The notes: generated by a model not told the origin, from the sequence alone. A stretch of DNA of 17,098 nucleotides from Bacteroidales bacterium (GCA_016293065.1 JAEDEY010000042.1:1-17098), one strand, 5' to 3'. Counted from the stretch's first letter, positions 7,245 to 15,073 are shown. Made by a program: numbers and translations.

Positions 7245-7480
7245 AGATGTACGCAAGCAGAGATGACATTGTTGTGCACCTCGACATAGCCCGATGTTAC
7301 CGGTTGCAGAATTTCCTCTCCGTCAACCACATAACGAATATTTCCAGGCTGTAGCGTAGAGATGATCGAGTCATGATCCTGAAGAATCACGAAGCGACCT
7401 TTCTTGCCAGGAACCTCGCAAAGCGATACTTCTCCCTCAAACACGGTCTTTTCTGGACTATAGATAATAAGCTTCAACAT
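7241..7480 (-). CDS. atpC: F1Fo ATP synthase epsilon subunit, short form
   Basis: Epsilon links gamma to the c-ring. This version has only 79 residues against about 130-140 in E. coli. It keeps the N-terminal beta-sandwich (MLKLIIYSPEKTVFEGEV, then the HDSIISTLQPGNI stretch equal to the HAPLLT region) and ends VISACVHL, where the two C-terminal helices would begin. Those helices inhibit ATP hydrolysis in other bacteria, so this protein should lack that brake. The ending is a normal stop overlapping the next gene's ATG by four bases, not a visible frameshift. Short epsilon is common in Bacteroidetes as far as I know. Confidence 0.94.
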   Translation of the reverse strand: MLKLIIYSPEKTVFEGEVSLCEVPGKKGRFVILQDHDSIISTLQPGNIRYVVDGEEILQPVTSGYVEVHNNVISACVHL

Positions 7481-7543
7481 AATTAACAGATAATTAATAG
7501 TTATCGATTATTATTATCAATTATCAATCACGCAGAGAGCTTA

Positions 7544-9067
7544 TTAGCCTTTTGCTGCCTCAAGGAGTGCCTTACCCTTGGCAATTGCCTCTTCGATTGT
7601 ACCAACATTGAGGAACGCCTGCTCAGGAAGGTCGTCAACCTCACCATCGAGAATCATGTTGAAGCCCTTGATAGTGTCTTCGATATTGACCATGACACCC
7701 TTGACACCGGTAAACTGCTCTGCGACTGTGAATGGCTGCGAGAGGAAACGCTGCACACGACGTGCGCGGTTCACAGTCAGCTTGTCTTCGTCCGAAAGCT
7801 CGTCCATACCGAGGATCGAGATGATATCCTGAAGTTCCTTGTTGCGCTGGAGGATCTGCTTAACTCGCTGTGCACAGTTGTAGTGCTCCTCGCCGATGAT
7901 GTTTGGGTCGAGGATACGCGAAGTAGAGTCGAGTGGGTCAACGGCAGGGTAGATACCGAGCTCGGTGATCTTACGGCTCAACACTGTGGTGGCATCGAGG
8001 TGAGAGAATGTAGTGGCAGGAGCAGGGTCGGTCAAGTCGTCGGCAGGCACATATACTGCCTGTACTGATGTGATAGAACCCTTCTTGGTCGAAGTGATTC
8101 GCTCCTGCATCTTACCCATGTCGGTTGACAATGTAGGCTGATAACCTACGGCTGATGGCATTCGGCCGAGAAGAGCCGAAACCTCAGAACCTGCCTGAGT
8201 GAAACGGAAGATATTGTCGATGAAGAGAAGAATATCCTTCGATGTTCCGATCTCGTCAGAATCACGGAACGACTCAGCAATGGTCAGACCCGAGAGAGCG
8301 ACAGAAGCACGTGCTCCAGGTGGCTCAGACATCTGTCCATACACGAGTGTTGCCTGTGACTTGGCCACCTCTTCATAGTCAATCTTCGAAAGATCCCACT
8401 TGCCTTCCTCAAGGCCTTTCTTGAATTCCTCGCCATAGCGGATAACGCCCGACTCGATCATCTCGCGGAGAAGGTCGTTACCTTCACGTGTACGTTCGCC
8501 GACACCAGTGAAGACAGAGAAACCGTTGTGCTTCTTGGCAATGTTGTTGATGAGCTCCATGATGAGCACTGTCTTACCTACACCGGCACCACCGAACAGA
8601 CCGATCTTACCGCCCTTGAGATATGGCTCAAGAAGGTCAATGACCTTGATACCAGTATAAAGCACTTCCTGAGAAGTCTTGAGTTCCTCAAACTTTGGAG
8701 GCTCGCGGTGGATAGGGAGAGCCGCAGCCTTTGAAAGAGTCTTCATACCATCGACAGTCTCTCCAACGACGTTGAGAAGACGTCCCTTTACCTGATCACC
8801 AATAGGCATCGTGATTGGTGCTCCTGTAGCCACTGCCTCGAGTCCTCGACGAAGTCCATCTGTTGAGTCCATCGCAACACAACGCACCGAGTTCTCACCG
8901 ATGTGCTGCTGCACCTCGATGATGAGGTCTCGTCCGTCAGGGCGCTTTACCGTTAGGGCTTCGTTGATCGCAGGAAGCTGGGCCTGATGCTCGGCATCGC
9001 TTGAGGCGAATACAACATCGACAACAGGGCCGATTACCTGAAAGATATGTCCTACGTTATTTGACAT
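7544..9067 (-). CDS. atpD: F1Fo ATP synthase beta (catalytic) subunit
   Basis: Beta carries the catalytic sites for ATP synthesis. The 507-residue product has Walker A GGAGVGKT at 159-166, the catalytic glutamate E191 in GVGERTREG, LLFIDNIFRF (280-289, Walker B) and the DELSDED lever motif at 422-428. It is longer than the ~460 residues of E. coli, in part because of an insertion around 208-236 (VIRYGEEFKKGLEEGKWDLS...) just before SQATLVYGQMSEPPGARA. The reading frame is intact, so this is a lineage insertion, not damage. It is the first gene of the operon, about 93 nt from the predicted transcription start, and is followed by a 63-nt gap before atpC. Confidence 0.98.
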   Translation of the reverse strand: MSNNVGHIFQVIGPVVDVVFASSDAEHQAQLPAINEALTVKRPDGRDLIIEVQQHIGENSVRCVAMDSTDGLRRGLEAVATGAPITMPIGDQVKGRLLNVVGETVDGMKTLSKAAALPIHREPPKFEELKTSQEVLYTGIKVIDLLEPYLKGGKIGLFGGAGVGKTVLIMELINNIAKKHNGFSVFTGVGERTREGNDLLREMIESGVIRYGEEFKKGLEEGKWDLSKIDYEEVAKSQATLVYGQMSEPPGARASVALSGLTIAESFRDSDEIGTSKDILLFIDNIFRFTQAGSEVSALLGRMPSAVGYQPTLSTDMGKMQERITSTKKGSITSVQAVYVPADDLTDPAPATTFSHLDATTVLSRKITELGIYPAVDPLDSTSRILDPNIIGEEHYNCAQRVKQILQRNKELQDIISILGMDELSDEDKLTVNRARRVQRFLSQPFTVAEQFTGVKGVMVNIEDTIKGFNMILDGEVDDLPEQAFLNVGTIEEAIAKGKALLEAAKG

Positions 9068-9163
9068 AGTGTTTTCTTATAATAATGGTTTATATAATTT
9101 CGGTTATAAATATGCGATATTATTAGTTGACGTTCTATACTTGATTTTGCACAAAACGCTTCG

Positions 9164-9194
9164 CAAATATAGATTTTATTTTTTGCATATCAAA
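9164..9194 (-). promoter_or_regulatory. Promoter of the atp operon
   Basis: On the minus strand TTTG (9191-9194), a 19-nt spacer and TATATTTG (9164-9171) match both parts of the Bacteroidetes primary sigma promoter exactly. The predicted start is near 9160, giving an untranslated leader of about 93 nt before atpD. Confidence 0.75.
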
Positions 9195-9260
9195 TTTTTT
9201 ATGGTTAATTTTGAATAATTGCAGAAAAAAAGAATAATAACTGCGACTTTTTTGCCAATC

Positions 9261-9294
9261 ATTGTTCAATTCATACATTATTTATTTATCTTTG
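9261..9294 (+). promoter_or_regulatory. Promoter of ybeY and the downstream run
   Basis: ATTG (9261-9264), a 22-nt spacer and TATCTTTG (9287-9294) fit the Bacteroidetes promoter pattern. The -7 box is exact; the -33 is partial. The predicted start near 9298 leaves a leader of about 26 nt to the ATG at 9324. This promoter and the atp promoter face away from each other in the 256-nt gap. Confidence 0.65.
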
Positions 9295-9323
9295 CATTAA
9301 AAATTATTGAAACTCGACTTTTT

Positions 9324-9743
9324 ATGGCAGTATCATTTTACAGCGAGGGCATCGACATGCCGTCGATCAACAAGACCGACATCCGCAATTGGATCAAACA
9401 GGTGGCAGACCTTCACGGCAAGCGTGTAGGCGCAATATCCTACATTTTCTGCAATGACGACAAAATACTTGAAGTGAATCTTCAGTATCTGAAACACGAT
9501 TACTATACCGACATCATTACTTTCGACTATACTGAGGGAGACAAGATTTCGGGCGACCTCTTTATCAGCCTCGACACCGTGCGCACCAATGCCGAGCAGT
9601 TCGGTCAACCTTACAACCGCGAGCTGCACCGTGTGATCATCCACGGCATCCTGCATCTTTGCGGCATCAACGACAAGGGTCCAGGAGAGCGCGAGATTAT
9701 GGAAGCCGAAGAGGACAGGGCTTTGTCTCTACTTCAAATGTAA
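9324..9743 (+). CDS. ybeY: Endoribonuclease YbeY, 16S rRNA maturation factor
   Basis: YbeY is a metal-dependent RNase involved in 16S rRNA 3'-end processing and ribosome quality control. I chose the ATG at 9324 (MAVSFYSEG, 139 aa): an earlier in-frame ATG at 9219 lies upstream of the promoter and would add an AT-rich segment unlike the family. The family core is visible as YTDIITFDY (61-69) and the metal site HGILHLCGINDK (107-118). The usual third histidine of H-x3-H-x5-H is an aspartate here (H107, H111, D117), which I recall as the usual form in Bacteroidetes. It is the first gene before mnmG, with a 55-nt gap. Confidence 0.93.
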   Translation: MAVSFYSEGIDMPSINKTDIRNWIKQVADLHGKRVGAISYIFCNDDKILEVNLQYLKHDYYTDIITFDYTEGDKISGDLFISLDTVRTNAEQFGQPYNRELHRVIIHGILHLCGINDKGPGEREIMEAEEDRALSLLQM

Positions 9744-9798
9744 GAGGTCGGGGCTTTGCACCTCAGATAATGATTTAAAAAATACAGATAATAGAATA

Positions 9799-11691
9799 AT
9801 GACTTTCGACTACGACGTATTGGTGATCGGTGCAGGTCATGCTGGCTGCGAGGCGGCTCATGCTGCTGCCCGCATGGGAGCCAACACCTGCCTCATCACG
9901 ATGGACATGAACAAGATCGGACAGATGAGCTGCAATCCTGCCGTGGGCGGTATAGCAAAAGGCCAGATTGTCCGAGAGATCGATGCACTTGGCGGAAAGA
10001 TGGGAGAGATCACCGACGCTACCTCCATCCAGTTCCGTATGCTCAATCGCTCCAAGGGTCCAGCCATGTGGAGCCCTCGTTCACAGTCCGACCGAGGCAA
10101 GTTCATCTGGGCTTGGCGCAAGGTGCTCGAGAATACTCCCAACCTCTCCATCTGGCAAGACACCGTCAGCGAGTTTATCTTCGAGCGGGTAGGGGAGGAG
10201 CCCAAACTCAAAGTCACAGGCGCTCTCACACAGATGGGTGTGCAGTTCAATGCCAAGACAGTCGTGCTCACCGCTGGCACCTTCCTCAATGGCCTGATGC
10301 ACATCGGACGCACCATGATTGAGGGTGGACGAGTGGGCGAACCTGCCAGCTACGGACTCACAGAACAGCTTAAAACTCTGGGATTCAGCACTTCTCGCAT
10401 GAAAACGGGAACGCCTGTGCGCATCGACGGCAAGACTATCGACTTCAGCAAAGCCGAACGTCAGGACGGCGAAACAGACTTTCATAAGTTTTCTTTTCTT
10501 GATTATCAAGCACATACGTCACTTCAACAGATGCCTTGCTGGACAATTCAAACCAATGAGGAGGTTCATGACATACTTCGAAGAGGCTTGCCCGACTCTC
10601 CGCTCTACAACGGACAGATCCAAAGCATCGGTCCTCGCTACTGTCCGAGCATCGAGACGAAGATAGTGACGTTTGCCGACAAGGATCATCACTTGCTCTT
10701 TCTCGAACCTGAAGGCAACGACACCCAAGAGTATTACCTCAACGGCTTCTCATCGTCACTCCCAATCGATATACAGATGGAGGCTCTCCACAAGATTCCA
10801 GCTCTCGCCAATGCAAAGGCGTTCCGCCCCGGCTATGCCATCGAATACGACTTCTTCGATCCAACTCAACTCATGCACACTCTCGAAACGAAGCTCATCG
10901 ATAACCTCTATTTCGCCGGACAGATCAACGGCACGACAGGTTATGAGGAGGCAGGTGGACAAGGTTTGGTTGCTGGCATCAATGCCTGCCTGAGAGTTCA
11001 GGGCAAGGAGCCGTTTACGTTAAGTCGAGACGAGTCGTATATCGGTGTCCTGATAGATGACCTCGTGACCAAGGGTGTCGATGAGCCATATCGTATGTTT
11101 ACGAGCCGTGCCGAATATCGCATCCTCCTCCGACAGGACGATGCCGACATGCGCCTCACTCCACGAGGCTTCGCCATCGGTCTTGCCAGCCAGCATCGTT
11201 ACGATTTGATGGTCGAGAAGAAGGAATGGATTGAGAAGATCATCAGCTTCTGCGAATTGTTCCACGTGAAACTTTCGTTCAACGACACTCTTGTCGCACT
11301 CAACGAGACTCCGCTCAAGGAGGGCTGCCGACTCATCTCGCTCGTCAATCGTCCACAACTCTCAATCCTCATCCTTGCGGAATACATTCCCGAACTTAAG
11401 GAACTGCTCGACTCGATTCCAAACCGCAGGGAAGAGATCATCGAGGCAACAGAGATCCGCATTAAGTACGCTGGCTACATCGACCGCGAACGAATGATAG
11501 CCGACAAACTCCAGCGACTTGAGAACATCAAGCTGCCGAAGACAATCGACTACAACTCTCTTCAGCAACTCACCATCGAGGCCCGACAGAAGCTGACGAA
11601 GATCCGCCCAGAGACCATCGGACAAGCTTCGAGAATTCCAGGCATTTCACCTGCCGACATCAACATACTGCTCGTCCTGATGGGCAGGTGA
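9799..11691 (+). CDS. mnmG: tRNA uridine-5-carboxymethylaminomethyl modification enzyme, FAD-binding subunit (MnmG/GidA)
   Basis: MnmG works with MnmE to install the cmnm5 group on wobble uridine U34 of several tRNAs, using FAD and methylene-tetrahydrofolate. The 630-residue product starts with the Rossmann dinucleotide motif GAGHAGCEAA (G11-x-G13-x-x-G16). It contains the signature GGIAKGQIVREIDALGG, the FAD-contacting FAGQINGTTGYEEAGGQG and the PYRMFTSRAEYRILLRQDDAD region. The C-terminal helical domain ends RIPGISPADINILLVLMGR. Length is normal. A parS-like sequence falls inside its coding region at 11258-11273 (residues 487-492, around FHVKL). It follows ybeY and precedes apt on the same strand. 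Confidence 0.98.
   Translation: MTFDYDVLVIGAGHAGCEAAHAAARMGANTCLITMDMNKIGQMSCNPAVGGIAKGQIVREIDALGGKMGEITDATSIQFRMLNRSKGPAMWSPRSQSDRGKFIWAWRKVLENTPNLSIWQDTVSEFIFERVGEEPKLKVTGALTQMGVQFNAKTVVLTAGTFLNGLMHIGRTMIEGGRVGEPASYGLTEQLKTLGFSTSRMKTGTPVRIDGKTIDFSKAERQDGETDFHKFSFLDYQAHTSLQQMPCWTIQTNEEVHDILRRGLPDSPLYNGQIQSIGPRYCPSIETKIVTFADKDHHLLFLEPEGNDTQEYYLNGFSSSLPIDIQMEALHKIPALANAKAFRPGYAIEYDFFDPTQLMHTLETKLIDNLYFAGQINGTTGYEEAGGQGLVAGINACLRVQGKEPFTLSRDESYIGVLIDDLVTKGVDEPYRMFTSRAEYRILLRQDDADMRLTPRGFAIGLASQHRYDLMVEKKEWIEKIISFCELFHVKLSFNDTLVALNETPLKEGCRLISLVNRPQLSILILAEYIPELKELLDSIPNRREEIIEATEIRIKYAGYIDRERMIADKLQRLENIKLPKTIDYNSLQQLTIEARQKLTKIRPETIGQASRIPGISPADINILLVLMGR
11258..11273. other. parS-like ParB-binding site 1 (inside mnmG)
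   Basis: TGTTCCACGTGAAACT matches the widespread bacterial parS consensus TGTTTCACGTGAAACA at 14 of 16 positions and keeps the CACGTG core. It is one of four such sites in 4 kb. It lies within coding sequence, with the core read as codons cac-gtg (His-Val). Confidence 0.72.
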
Positions 11692-11764
11692 GAGACACAG
11701 AAGAAGAGCGAGGCAACAGAAGAATCATAAAACAATCAAACATATTATTTAACCCATCAAAATT

Positions 11765-12298
11765 ATGAACACCGATTTGATCAAAGCCAACCTGCGCACA
11801 ATCCCCGACTTCCCAAAGCCTGGAATCATGTTCCGCGACATCACCACCGTACTCAAGAACCCTGCTTGCCTGCGCGAACTCGCCAACGGACTGACAGGAT
11901 ACTACACCGGACTCGGCATCACCAAGGTGCTCGGCATCGAGAGCCGCGGCTTCATTCTTGGGCCAATCATTGCCAACAACATCAATGCCGGCTTTGTCAC
12001 TATCCGCAAGCCTGGCAAGCTGCCAGCAGAGACCATCTCGCAAGAGTACGCACTCGAATACGGAACAGACAAGATTGAGATCCACAAGGACGCCCTCTGT
12101 TCCGATGATATCGTGCTCATCCACGATGACCTCATGGCTACAGGCGGCACAATGAAAGCTGCATACGACCTCTGCAAGAAGCTCGGAGTAAAGAAGGTCT
12201 ATATCAACTGCATCATCGAACTCGTAGATCTGAAGGGTAGGGAAGTGTTCCCTGAGGACGCTGAAGTGTATTGCCCAATAACCTACGAAGGAGAATAA
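11765..12298 (+). CDS. apt: Adenine phosphoribosyltransferase
   Basis: Apt converts adenine and PRPP into AMP and pyrophosphate, a one-step purine salvage reaction in the cytoplasm. The 177-residue protein starts MNTDLIKANLRTIPDFPKPG, the usual family opening. It then has GIMFRDITTVLKNP, the GIESRGFILGP adenine-binding loop (about 59-69), RKPGKLP, and the PRPP-binding motif LIHDDLMATGGTMKAA (about 118-133). Length is normal. It lies 73 nt after mnmG with no clear promoter in the gap, so it is probably co-transcribed. A 13-bp inverted repeat follows its stop. Confidence 0.97.
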   Translation: MNTDLIKANLRTIPDFPKPGIMFRDITTVLKNPACLRELANGLTGYYTGLGITKVLGIESRGFILGPIIANNINAGFVTIRKPGKLPAETISQEYALEYGTDKIEIHKDALCSDDIVLIHDDLMATGGTMKAAYDLCKKLGVKKVYINCIIELVDLKGREVFPEDAEVYCPITYEGE

Positions 12299-12324
12299 AC
12301 AAAAACAATAGTCGATAACTACTC

Positions 12325-12379
12325 CAATGCCTACGTTGCCAAGATAATTCAAAACAAAACTAAGCTAACGTAGGCATTG
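12325..12379 (+). terminator. 13-bp inverted repeat between apt and uvrC (possible terminator or leader hairpin)
   Basis: CAATGCCTACGTT (12325-12337) and AACGTAGGCATTG (12367-12379) are perfect reverse complements, enclosing a 29-nt A-rich loop. What follows is TTATTATAAAT, a weak T-tract. The stem is strong but the loop is longer than in ordinary intrinsic terminators. It ends 21 nt before the uvrC start, so it could instead act in the uvrC leader. Confidence 0.5.
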
Positions 12380-12400
12380 TTATTATAAATACCAAGGAAT

Positions 12401-14311
12401 GTGATTCAAGCTAAAGACAATCCTCGCTACGACTACCTTATGTCGATCGTCAACATCATGCCTGATTCCCCTGGCGTATATCGTTACTACGATGCCGAGG
12501 GAACAATCATCTATGTGGGCAAGGCGAAGAATCTGAAACGCCGCGTGTCGAGCTATTTCACCAAAGAACACGAATCGCGCAGGACTGCCAATCTCGTGCG
12601 ACAGATATACGACCTTAAATATATAGTAGTAAACACCGAAAACGATGCGCTCAATCTGGAGAACCGAATGATCAAGGCGCATCAGCCAAAGTACAACGTC
12701 CTGCTAAAAGACGGCAAGACTTATCCTTGGATCTGCGTCAGGAACGAAGCATTCCCACGCGTCTTTCTCACCCGAAACGTGGTAAAGGACGGCTCTTCCT
12801 ATTTCGGACCATACACCAACATTATGGTGGCTAAAACCCTCATCGACCTATTCGAGCGAATTTACAAAATCCGCACTTGCAGCCTGAACCTGCAGGCGAC
12901 AATGATCGAGGAAAAAAACTATAAGGTTTGTCTGAAATACCACATTGAGAAGTGTCTGGCTCCTTGCGCCAACCATATTTCACGTGAAACATACCAAGAG
13001 GGAATAGAAGAAATCAAGCAGATTCTGCGTGGTCGCACCTCCGAACTGATACGCACCCTCCACGAACAGATGATTGCCAAAGCGAGCGAGATGAAGTTTG
13101 AAGAAGCCGCCGCCATCAAGGAGCGATGCGAACTGATAGAAAGCTACAGGACGCGCAGCAACATCGTGCCTTCGACAATCAGCAACGTCGATGTGTTCGC
13201 CTACGACGAGGAAGAAAACAACGCTGTGGTGGCTTATTTCCACATCATGCAGGGAGCCATCATCCAGAGCTATATCTTCGAGTACAGGAAGAATATCGAC
13301 GAGGAGAAGGAGGATGTTCTGGCTCTCGGAATAAGTGAGATGAGAGAGCGTTTCGAGAGTATGTCACAAGAGGTGATTGTGCCTTTTGCTCCATCGATGT
13401 TGCCCGAGGGAGTGGAGTGCACCATACCCCAGAGAGGTGACAAGCGCAAGCTGCTCGAGCTTGCCGACAAGAACTGCAAGCAATATCGCATCGACCAGAT
13501 CAAGCAAGCCGAGAAGCTCAATCCCGAGCAACGTAACCTGCGTTTGCTTGCGGAAATCCAGAAGCAATTAGGCTTGCCGAAAATGCCTATGCACATCGAG
13601 AGTTTCGACAACTCGAACGTTTCGGGAACTGACGCTGTGGCTTCGTGCGTTGTCTTCATTGCAGGCAAGCCCGACAAGAAGCAATACCGCCGATTCAACA
13701 TCAAGACTGTGGTCGGAGCCGACGACTATGCCTCGATGCACGAGGTGGTGATGCGCCGCTACCGCCGTGTGATCGAAGAGCAGCTTGAGGTTCCCGACCT
13801 TGTGATTGCCGATGGTGGGGTAGGGCAGATGGGAGTGATACGCGAAGCTCTCATCGACCTCGAATCGCAATATGTGGCGGCTCATATCCGAGGAGAGATT
13901 GACGAGAAATCGCTTCACGAGATTCGCGAGAAACTGCAGATTCCCGTCGGCGGTCTGGTCAAGGATGGCCACCACCGCACCCGTCAGCTTCTCTTTGGCA
14001 ACCCTGCAAAGGAGGTCGATGTGAAGCCTGGCTCCAATCTTTTCCATCTGCTCGAACGCATACAGGAGGAGGTTCACCGCTTCGCCATCTCTTTCCATCG
14101 AGACAAGAGAAGCAAGTCGCAAGTGAAGTCCGAACTCGACAACATCCCTGGAATTGGGCCAAAGACGCGCCAGGAACTGATCAAGGCACTAAAGAGTGTG
14201 AAGAGGATAAAAGAAGCCACAATCGCCGAACTGACGGCAATTGTGGGCTCTTCAAAGGCTCAGAAAATTCAGAAATACTTCGATGCTTCACGTGAAACAT
14301 CAGCAAACTAA
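12401..14311 (+). CDS. uvrC: UvrABC excinuclease subunit C
   Basis: UvrC makes the two incisions flanking bulky DNA lesions in nucleotide excision repair. The N-terminal GIY-YIG nuclease shows PGVYRYY (24-30), IYVGKAKNLKRRV (37-49) and the catalytic glutamate E87 in LNLENRMIKAHQPKYN. A UVR motif (SEMKFEEAAAIKERCELI, about 227-244) contacts UvrB. The RNase H-like endonuclease domain includes ESFDNSNVSGTDAVAS and VIADGGVGQMG, and tandem helix-hairpin-helix motifs lie near the end (NIPGIGPKTRQELIKAL). I use the GTG at 12401 (636 aa) because the ATG at 12440 leaves a very short N-terminus; this is uncertain. Two parS-like sites lie inside the gene, one in the last codons (SRETSAN tail). Confidence 0.96.
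   Translation: MIQAKDNPRYDYLMSIVNIMPDSPGVYRYYDAEGTIIYVGKAKNLKRRVSSYFTKEHESRRTANLVRQIYDLKYIVVNTENDALNLENRMIKAHQPKYNVLLKDGKTYPWICVRNEAFPRVFLTRNVVKDGSSYFGPYTNIMVAKTLIDLFERIYKIRTCSLNLQATMIEEKNYKVCLKYHIEKCLAPCANHISRETYQEGIEEIKQILRGRTSELIRTLHEQMIAKASEMKFEEAAAIKERCELIESYRTRSNIVPSTISNVDVFAYDEEENNAVVAYFHIMQGAIIQSYIFEYRKNIDEEKEDVLALGISEMRERFESMSQEVIVPFAPSMLPEGVECTIPQRGDKRKLLELADKNCKQYRIDQIKQAEKLNPEQRNLRLLAEIQKQLGLPKMPMHIESFDNSNVSGTDAVASCVVFIAGKPDKKQYRRFNIKTVVGADDYASMHEVVMRRYRRVIEEQLEVPDLVIADGGVGQMGVIREALIDLESQYVAAHIRGEIDEKSLHEIREKLQIPVGGLVKDGHHRTRQLLFGNPAKEVDVKPGSNLFHLLERIQEEVHRFAISFHRDKRSKSQVKSELDNIPGIGPKTRQELIKALKSVKRIKEATIAELTAIVGSSKAQKIQKYFDASRETSAN
12976..12991. other. parS-like ParB-binding site 2 (inside uvrC)
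   Basis: TATTTCACGTGAAACA differs from the consensus TGTTTCACGTGAAACA at one position. It encodes part of NHISRETYQ (residues 192-197 region), with the core read as tca-cgt-gaa. Confidence 0.8.
14284..14299. other. parS-like ParB-binding site 3 (last codons of uvrC)
   Basis: TGCTTCACGTGAAACA differs from the consensus at one position. It lies 12 nt before the end of the uvrC coding region and encodes ASRET (residues 629-633), in the same frame as site 2. Confidence 0.82.
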
Positions 14312-14327
14312 TGCAGAATTATCATTC

Positions 14328-14891
14328 TTACTTACCAGCAGCATTGGCAGTTCGATCAGCCATTGCTGCTTCTTTGTTTGCCAAGTCAGCAGCTCTTGCA
14401 GCCTCTTCGTAAGCTTGGCGTGCACGCTCTTCTTCAAGCACACGCTGTGCCTCGCGAATCTTTGCCTGTTCCTCGGCAAACTTCCTTGGCTGATAAAGCG
14501 GCTTGAAGAAAACAGCCGAGATTACAAGCTCAGACAAGACAAATGCGAGAAAGCACAATCCGCCAATCTTGAGTTCAATCTTGAGGGCTATCATAGTTCC
14601 AAGACTCGACGCAAATTCGTTCAGGTTGATGTTGAGCGGAAGGTTGCAGAAGAAGACGAGGAACAAGCCATAGAGCATTATTGAGGTTGGCACAATAAAG
14701 AAGCCACCGTGTACTTTTGTCTTTGTCTTCAGGACAAACAATTCCAATAATTGAGCGACACATTCAAACAATAGAAGTCCGCCGAGCAACTGTGGAATAT
14801 ACTTGATGATGTCGCCTGTGTGCCAAAGAAGGATGACACCGAACACTGCCGCATAGGCAATGCGAAGGATGAAACTGATGAAATGATGCAT
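14328..14891 (-). CDS. Four-helix membrane protein with charged C-terminal helix, function unknown
   Basis: I do not recognise this 187-residue protein. It has four predicted membrane helices (about 7-24, 31-54, 62-84, 109-130) and then a hydrophilic, Ala/Glu/Arg-rich segment (135-185, e.g. EEQAKIREAQRVLEEERARQ) that should form one long helix or coiled coil on the cytoplasmic side. There is no signal peptidase site or catalytic motif. The short four-helix layout is loosely like HdeD/DUF308-type proteins, but that is a guess. It converges on uvrC with 16 nt between stops and has a candidate -7 element at 14959-14966, so it is probably monocistronic. Confidence 0.82.
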   Translation of the reverse strand: MHHFISFILRIAYAAVFGVILLWHTGDIIKYIPQLLGGLLLFECVAQLLELFVLKTKTKVHGGFFIVPTSIMLYGLFLVFFCNLPLNINLNEFASSLGTMIALKIELKIGGLCFLAFVLSELVISAVFFKPLYQPRKFAEEQAKIREAQRVLEEERARQAYEEAARAADLANKEAAMADRTANAAGK

Positions 14892-14958
14892 GTGATAAAG
14901 CTATTAAAGATTGTCAACTAATAACGATTAACTACTATTTTGTCTGTTAAAGACACTG

Positions 14959-14966
14959 CAAAATTA
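14959..14966 (-). promoter_or_regulatory. Candidate -7 element for the membrane-protein gene (TAATTTTG)
   Basis: TAATTTTG on the minus strand matches the Bacteroidetes -7 box. The -33 position shows only TTTC (complement of GAAA at 14986-14989). The predicted start near 14955 would give a leader of about 64 nt before the ATG at 14891. Confidence 0.45.
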
Positions 14967-15013
14967 GGTATTTTATTTCATATCTGAAATTTTTTGCGAA
15001 ATTTTTAATATCT

Positions 15014-15047
15014 TTTGCACAACCAATCAAAATATTTAGTAAATTTG
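15014..15047 (+). promoter_or_regulatory. Promoter of tRNA-Ser
   Basis: TTTG (15014-15017), a 22-nt spacer and TAAATTTG (15040-15047) match both Bacteroidetes promoter elements. The predicted start near 15051 gives about 23 nt of 5' leader before the tRNA. Confidence 0.65.
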
Positions 15048-15073
15048 CCACGCAAAAACGAAGAACAAATCGA

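Larger units (their letters stand above)
6958..7504. repeat. Two-copy 15-bp direct repeat next to the atpB and atpC start codons
   Basis: The sequence ATAATTAATAGTTAT occurs at 6958-6972 and 7490-7504; the bases in between are ordinary atp genes. On the coding strand the first copy runs into the atpB start codon and the second lies 10 nt before the atpC start. Both sit where ribosomes load and neither contains a Shine-Dalgarno motif. They may be AT-rich translation-initiation sequences rather than a binding site. Confidence 0.5.

Noticed and set aside
8308..8490. CACGTG hexamers at 8308-8313 and 8485-8490 in atpD (and one at 41-46 in queF)
   Set aside because: Their flanks do not match the parS arms.
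9145..9153. TTTTGCACA resembling a relaxed DnaA box; another at 15014-15022
   Set aside because: They are single, far apart and partly explained by promoter elements; no cluster as expected at an origin.
9219..9323. 105-nt N-terminal extension of ybeY from an upstream in-frame ATG
   Set aside because: It covers the promoter and AT-rich spacer and would give residues unlike any YbeY; the ATG at 9324 fits the family.
11660..12352. Long open frame antisense to apt (230 codons, minus strand)
   Set aside because: The apt protein on the plus strand is complete and conserved; the antisense product shows no recognisable domain.
13568..14122. Open frame antisense to uvrC (184 codons)
   Set aside because: It lies fully inside the conserved nuclease domain of uvrC and has no family features.
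14241..14684. Plus-strand open frame spanning the uvrC end and the membrane-protein gene
   Set aside because: It is out of frame with uvrC and antisense to a plausible membrane protein with its own -7 element.
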